From an uncultured Candidatus Nitrosopelagicus sp. (GTDB lineage Archaea; Thermoproteota; Nitrososphaeria; Nitrososphaerales; Nitrosopumilaceae), in assembly GCA_937896695.1 (NCBI GenBank), contig CALBOT010000151.1, positions 1 to 8,922 of the forward strand: 8,922 nt of DNA. Reading direction: 5' to 3'. This document shows, one piece after another, positions 5,900 to 8,922 of the stretch (its first letter is position 1; each line of letters opens with the position of its first letter). The notes under the pieces were generated by a model. The model saw only the letters and a program-made list of their open reading frames with translations, was not told the DNA's origin and searched no databases. Both the position numbers and the translations under genes were made by a program.

Positions 5900-6672
5900 T
5901 TATCTCTGACACGTATGCAATTTTTTGGCGTGAAATGAAACGTTATAGGAAATCAAAAAGTGGAGTTATCATTCGATTAATTCAACCCGCAATTTGGATT
6001 GTCGTTATGGGAAATATTTTTGCTGGAACTCAACCATTGATACAATCAGTTGGATTTGACGGTGAATATATTGAATTTATGGCTCCAGGAGTTTTGATTT
6101 TAACTGCAATATTTACAAGTATTTTTGGTGGTGTAAACACTTTGTGGGATCGACGTTATGGTTTTATGAATAAGGCGTTAACATCTCCAATTTCTCGTTC
6201 TTCAATTGCATTAGGAAAAATGCTTGCAATATCTATGATTGCTGCATTTCAATCCAGTTTGATACTTGGAATGGCTTTGATACTTGGAGTTAGCATGCCT
6301 CATCTTTGGATGATTGCACCAATAATGGGTATTGTGATATTATTCTCGATTGGTTTTTCAGGAATTTCTGTTATGGTTGCAGCTGCTGCAAAATCACAAG
6401 AAACATTCTGGGGAATAATTAATTTTCTAGGCATGCCTTTATTCTTGCTTAGCCCTGCACTATTTCCACTTGAATTAATGCCCGATTGGCTTGCATCTGT
6501 TGCAGCCTTTAATCCTGTAAGTTACACTGTAATTCTTGTTAGAGAGATGATGTCTGGATATGTCGATAGTTTGTCTGCAATGACTAGCATTGCTGTATTA
6601 GGAATTTTTAGCGTTGTAATGATTGGCCTCGCAAGTTATGTATTCACTCGTGATGTCAACAAGCCTTTCTAG
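5896..6672 (+). CDS. ABC-2 type exporter permease, DrrB-like (258 aa)
   Basis: This is the membrane partner of the preceding ATPase. It has a short cytosolic N-terminus (FWREMKRYRKSKSGVI) and about six membrane spans: roughly 27-45, 60-80, 110-132, 137-160, 170-190 and 228-250. A conserved cytosolic segment between spans 2 and 3 (DRRYGFMNKALTSPISRSSI) is the coupling motif of ABC-2 permeases. Span 5 is followed by SPALFPLELMPDWL and FNPVSYTVILVREM, both classic ABC-2 features. The length is normal for the DrrB family. It starts within the ATPase stop (ATGA) and has a Shine-Dalgarno site, so the two form one operon and probably a 2+2 complex exporting a hydrophobic compound or lipid-linked substrate. 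No accessory or biosynthetic gene in the window points to the substrate. Confidence 0.9.
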   Translation: MIISDTYAIFWREMKRYRKSKSGVIIRLIQPAIWIVVMGNIFAGTQPLIQSVGFDGEYIEFMAPGVLILTAIFTSIFGGVNTLWDRRYGFMNKALTSPISRSSIALGKMLAISMIAAFQSSLILGMALILGVSMPHLWMIAPIMGIVILFSIGFSGISVMVAAAAKSQETFWGIINFLGMPLFLLSPALFPLELMPDWLASVAAFNPVSYTVILVREMMSGYVDSLSAMTSIAVLGIFSVVMIGLASYVFTRDVNKPF

Positions 6673-6786
6673 GCATAATCACGAAATAATTACCTATCAA
6701 ATGCTGAAAAGTTGTTCAATTTTTGACAAGAATTGTAAAAAATCCTCACACGGTTGATCTTGAGGACATTTTTAGAGTATTTTTTG
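6673..6786 (+). other. Intergenic region before the NHL-HYR gene
   Basis: No confident gene is seen. An 18-codon frame (6701-6757) has no promoter at leaderless distance. No clear TATA box lies 25 nt before the ATG at 6787; AATTGTAAAAAAT at 6731-6743 is a weak candidate that would give a short leader. TCCTCA (6743-6748) and TGAGGA (6761-6766) form a 6-bp inverted repeat with a 12-nt loop. The region probably holds the end of the exporter transcript and the promoter of the next gene. Confidence 0.4.
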
Positions 6787-8922
6787 ATGCATTTACAGAT
6801 CTTCCTAGTCTTAACATTAACAATATCCTTGGCAGGCATTTCATACATTGAAAACATTGATGCTGCAAATGGTCATGATTTCGAATCTCAATGGGGAAAA
6901 GCAGGAATCGCAAAATCTGGATTTTTCTTAAGCCCTCAACATATTACGTTTGATTCTGAAAACAACATCTATGTAACTGATCTTGGAAACTCACGAGTTC
7001 AAAAATTTGATTCTACAGGAAATTTTCTTGTTGAGTGGGGAAATAGAGGAAATAATGATGGAGAATTTGGTCATCCTGCAGGAATTGCAGCCTTTAATGA
7101 ATTTGTATTTGTAGTTGATAACAAAAACCATGACATACAAAAATTCACTCTTGATGGAGAATTTATTTCAAAATGGGGTGGATTTGGAACTGATCCTGGA
7201 TTTTTTAAATCTCCACGTGGAATAACCATCTCTGATGATGGATTTGTTTATGTTGTAGATTCTGGAAATACAAGAATTCAAAAATTCACTCTTGATGGAG
7301 AATATGTATATGATTTTGGCCAAAGTGGAAAACATGGAGGTAACTTTGTTACACCTGTAGACATTGCAATCAATTCTGATAAAATCTATGTAACTGATCC
7401 AAATCAAAATAAAATAATTATTTTTGATTTAGATGGCAATTTTGAGAAAATTTTTAATGACAGAGTTGGAGGTTATCCTATCTATCCTGAGGGAATAATT
7501 TTTGATGAAGAAAATAATTTCTACATTGTTGATTACAGAAATAATAGAATAATTCATTACAATGAATTAGGTATTGCATTATCTATGTTTGGTCAAATGG
7601 GAAATGACGTTGGCCATTTTAAATTTCCAAAAGATATTGCCATATCAAATGACGGATATCTTTTTGTTACTGACACACAAGGTCATCGTATTCAAAAATT
7701 TTCTACTCCTTTAACGCAAAATTTGATACTGGTTGAAGAAGAACAAAAACCTCAAACAAAAATTTCACCTGAATCTGAAAAAATTGAAGATATCAAAACT
7801 CAATTCCAGCCTGTAACTCCTATTCCAAATGATTTCCAAAAACCTGTAATTCTGGTTCCTGAAGATATTTTGGTAGAGGCTACAGGATCATTAACTTCTA
7901 TAAATATTGGTGAAGCAATGGCAACTGATGAGAGTGGAATTTACTCACTAACAAACAATGCTCCATCTTCATTTCCTCTTGGGATTAATACTATAATCTG
8001 GACTGCCGTTGATGGTGCTGGAAATATGGCTATTGCTTCTCAAACTGTCACAATTCAGGATTCTACTCCTCCAAAAATCTCTCACATAGATAATATCTCT
8101 CTTGAAGCAAAATCATCAAATCAAAATCTTGTAACATTGATTACTCCTGAAATATATGATGAGGTAGGTGTAATATCCATCACTAACGATGCACCAGAAG
8201 TATTCCCACTTGGTGAGACAATCGTAACTTGGACTGCAACTGATGAATATGGTAATTCTATATCAAACACTCAATCAATTAATGTTATAGATACAATTTC
8301 TCCCGTAATTATGGCACCATCCAATTTAGAAATTGAGGCAAGTCATATTGAAAATAATGTCATTGATCTAATTGGTGTTAGAGCATCTGATGATGTTGAA
8401 GTAATATCCATCACTAACGATGCACCTGCTACATTCCCACTTGGTGAGACAATCGTAACTTGGACTGCAACTGACTCATCAGGCAACTCTGCTTCAGCAA
8501 CTCAAACCATAACCGTAGTTGACACTACGGCTCCAGTAGTAGAAAATCTTGATTCATTAACATTTGAGGCAACAACTCTAAATGATAATTTAATTGAAAT
8601 ACCTTTGATTATTGCATCAGATAATACTGAAATTATATCCATCACTAACGATGCACCTGTTTCATTTGAATTTGGAATCACTATGATTAATTGGTTTATT
8701 GTTGATGTTACTGGCAATCAATCTGTTGTAGAACAACAAATTAACATAGTAGATACTACTTTGCCAATAATTATGACTCCTACTGATGTAGAAGTTGAAG
8801 CAACATCCATGGAAAATAATATTGTAGAATTTGGATTTGCTGAAGCATCTGATCAAGTTGATATAACATCCATCACTAACGATGCACCTGCTACATTCCC
8901 ACTTGGTGAGACAATCGTAACT
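6787..8922 (+). CDS. Secreted NHL beta-propeller protein with tandem HYR/Ig-like domains (partial, 712 codons)
   Basis: The frame has no stop up to the window edge, so the C-terminus is missing. ATG at 6787 opens a signal peptide (HLQIFLVLTLTISLAGISYI); in-frame TTG codons at 6754, 6760 and 6784 are possible earlier starts. Residues ~46-305 hold six NHL repeats of the type P.GI....D..IYV.D..N.RIQKF...G....WG, enough for a closed six-blade propeller. A Glu/Lys/Pro linker (~312-352) follows. Then come HYR/Ig-like domains of exactly 77 residues, starting near 353, 430, 507, 584 and 661, with the fifth cut off. Each contains a core like SITNDAPATFPLGETIVTWT. NHL propellers bind proteins, RNA or glycans; HYR modules act as extracellular spacers or adhesins. 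The likely role is a surface-exposed binding or adhesion protein (inference). It follows the exporter on the same strand, but co-expression is unproven. Confidence 0.85.
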   Translation, partial: MHLQIFLVLTLTISLAGISYIENIDAANGHDFESQWGKAGIAKSGFFLSPQHITFDSENNIYVTDLGNSRVQKFDSTGNFLVEWGNRGNNDGEFGHPAGIAAFNEFVFVVDNKNHDIQKFTLDGEFISKWGGFGTDPGFFKSPRGITISDDGFVYVVDSGNTRIQKFTLDGEYVYDFGQSGKHGGNFVTPVDIAINSDKIYVTDPNQNKIIIFDLDGNFEKIFNDRVGGYPIYPEGIIFDEENNFYIVDYRNNRIIHYNELGIALSMFGQMGNDVGHFKFPKDIAISNDGYLFVTDTQGHRIQKFSTPLTQNLILVEEEQKPQTKISPESEKIEDIKTQFQPVTPIPNDFQKPVILVPEDILVEATGSLTSINIGEAMATDESGIYSLTNNAPSSFPLGINTIIWTAVDGAGNMAIASQTVTIQDSTPPKISHIDNISLEAKSSNQNLVTLITPEIYDEVGVISITNDAPEVFPLGETIVTWTATDEYGNSISNTQSINVIDTISPVIMAPSNLEIEASHIENNVIDLIGVRASDDVEVISITNDAPATFPLGETIVTWTATDSSGNSASATQTITVVDTTAPVVENLDSLTFEATTLNDNLIEIPLIIASDNTEIISITNDAPVSFEFGITMINWFIVDVTGNQSVVEQQINIVDTTLPIIMTPTDVEVEATSMENNIVEFGFAEASDQVDITSITNDAPATFPLGETIVT
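7843..8922 (+). repeat. Tandem 231-bp HYR domain repeats
   Basis: Equivalent codons recur at 7939, 8170, 8401, 8632 and 8863, an exact 231-bp step with no indels. The protein identity is strongest in a core of ~25 residues. The remaining ~50 residues of each unit are diverged, keeping only framework residues such as LEIEA, ASD and D.TPP. Confidence 0.9.
8401..8474 (+). repeat. Near-identical HYR core, matching 8170-8243 and 8863-8922
   Basis: This core differs from 8170-8243 at only 5 of 74 bases. Its bases 8407-8460 are identical to 8869-8922 (54 nt). The flanking parts of the same units are much more diverged. The copy at 8632-8659 keeps only the first part (ATATCCATCACTAACGATG). Confidence 0.9.

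Noticed and set aside
6701..6757. 18-codon ORF between the exporter and the NHL gene
   Set aside because: It has no TATA box at leaderless distance, no ribosome site and no recognisable composition.
7168..7407. Minus-strand 79-codon ORF
   Set aside because: It is antisense to NHL repeats in a continuous secreted-protein frame.
8502..8856. Minus-strand ORFs in the HYR region
   Set aside because: They are antisense shadows of repeated coding sequence; the plus frame is open for all 712 codons.
7843..8922. CRISPR array or non-coding tandem repeat
   Set aside because: The period is 231 bp, all units are in frame and coding, and the sequence between cores is a diverged protein domain and not unrelated spacers.

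Overview
The window looks like marine ammonia-oxidising archaeal DNA (Nitrososphaerota/Thaumarchaeota, Nitrosopumilus-like). This rests on the AT-rich composition and on TATA-like boxes centred about 25 nt before several start codons, which implies leaderless mRNAs. It also rests on compact overlapping gene pairs and on a secreted protein ending in two ~38-residue Trp-rich 'IPQWIK..AEWW' repeats that I recognise from these archaea. This is recognition of families and style; no database was searched.

Layout. Positions 2-973 hold the 3' part of an ORF whose first ~110 visible codons read like a marine tailed-phage structural or tail-fibre protein, while the rest reads like a helical cellular protein. 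This is either a real fusion or an assembly chimera at the contig edge. Positions 1027-1176 encode a 49-residue, nine-cysteine, metallothionein-like protein, followed by a T-rich terminator. Positions 1265-2773 encode a secreted protein with two C-terminal Trp-rich repeats, followed by a small TPR protein (2798-3193). A convergent unknown gene (3184-3672, minus) shares a 49-bp divergent promoter with a second unknown gene (3722-4396, plus). That gene converges on a minus-strand pair: a 28-residue membrane peptide (4724-4810) and a deazaflavin (F420)-dependent-nitroreductase-like protein (4393-4722). A DrrAB-type ABC exporter follows (4895-6672), with ATPase and permease overlapping by ATGA. 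The last 2.1 kb (6787-8922) is the start of a large secreted protein: a signal peptide, six NHL blades, then HYR/Ig-like domains at an exact 231-bp period. It is still open at the window end.

How the genes work together. Only the exporter pair and the minus-strand peptide/reductase pair are supported as operons. The secreted Trp-repeat protein and the NHL-HYR protein are probably cell-surface proteins. The two window ends fall in a phage-like motif and in a 54-nt exact repeat, so this may be a whole assembled contig whose ends were set by repeats. Both end genes should be read with that in mind.
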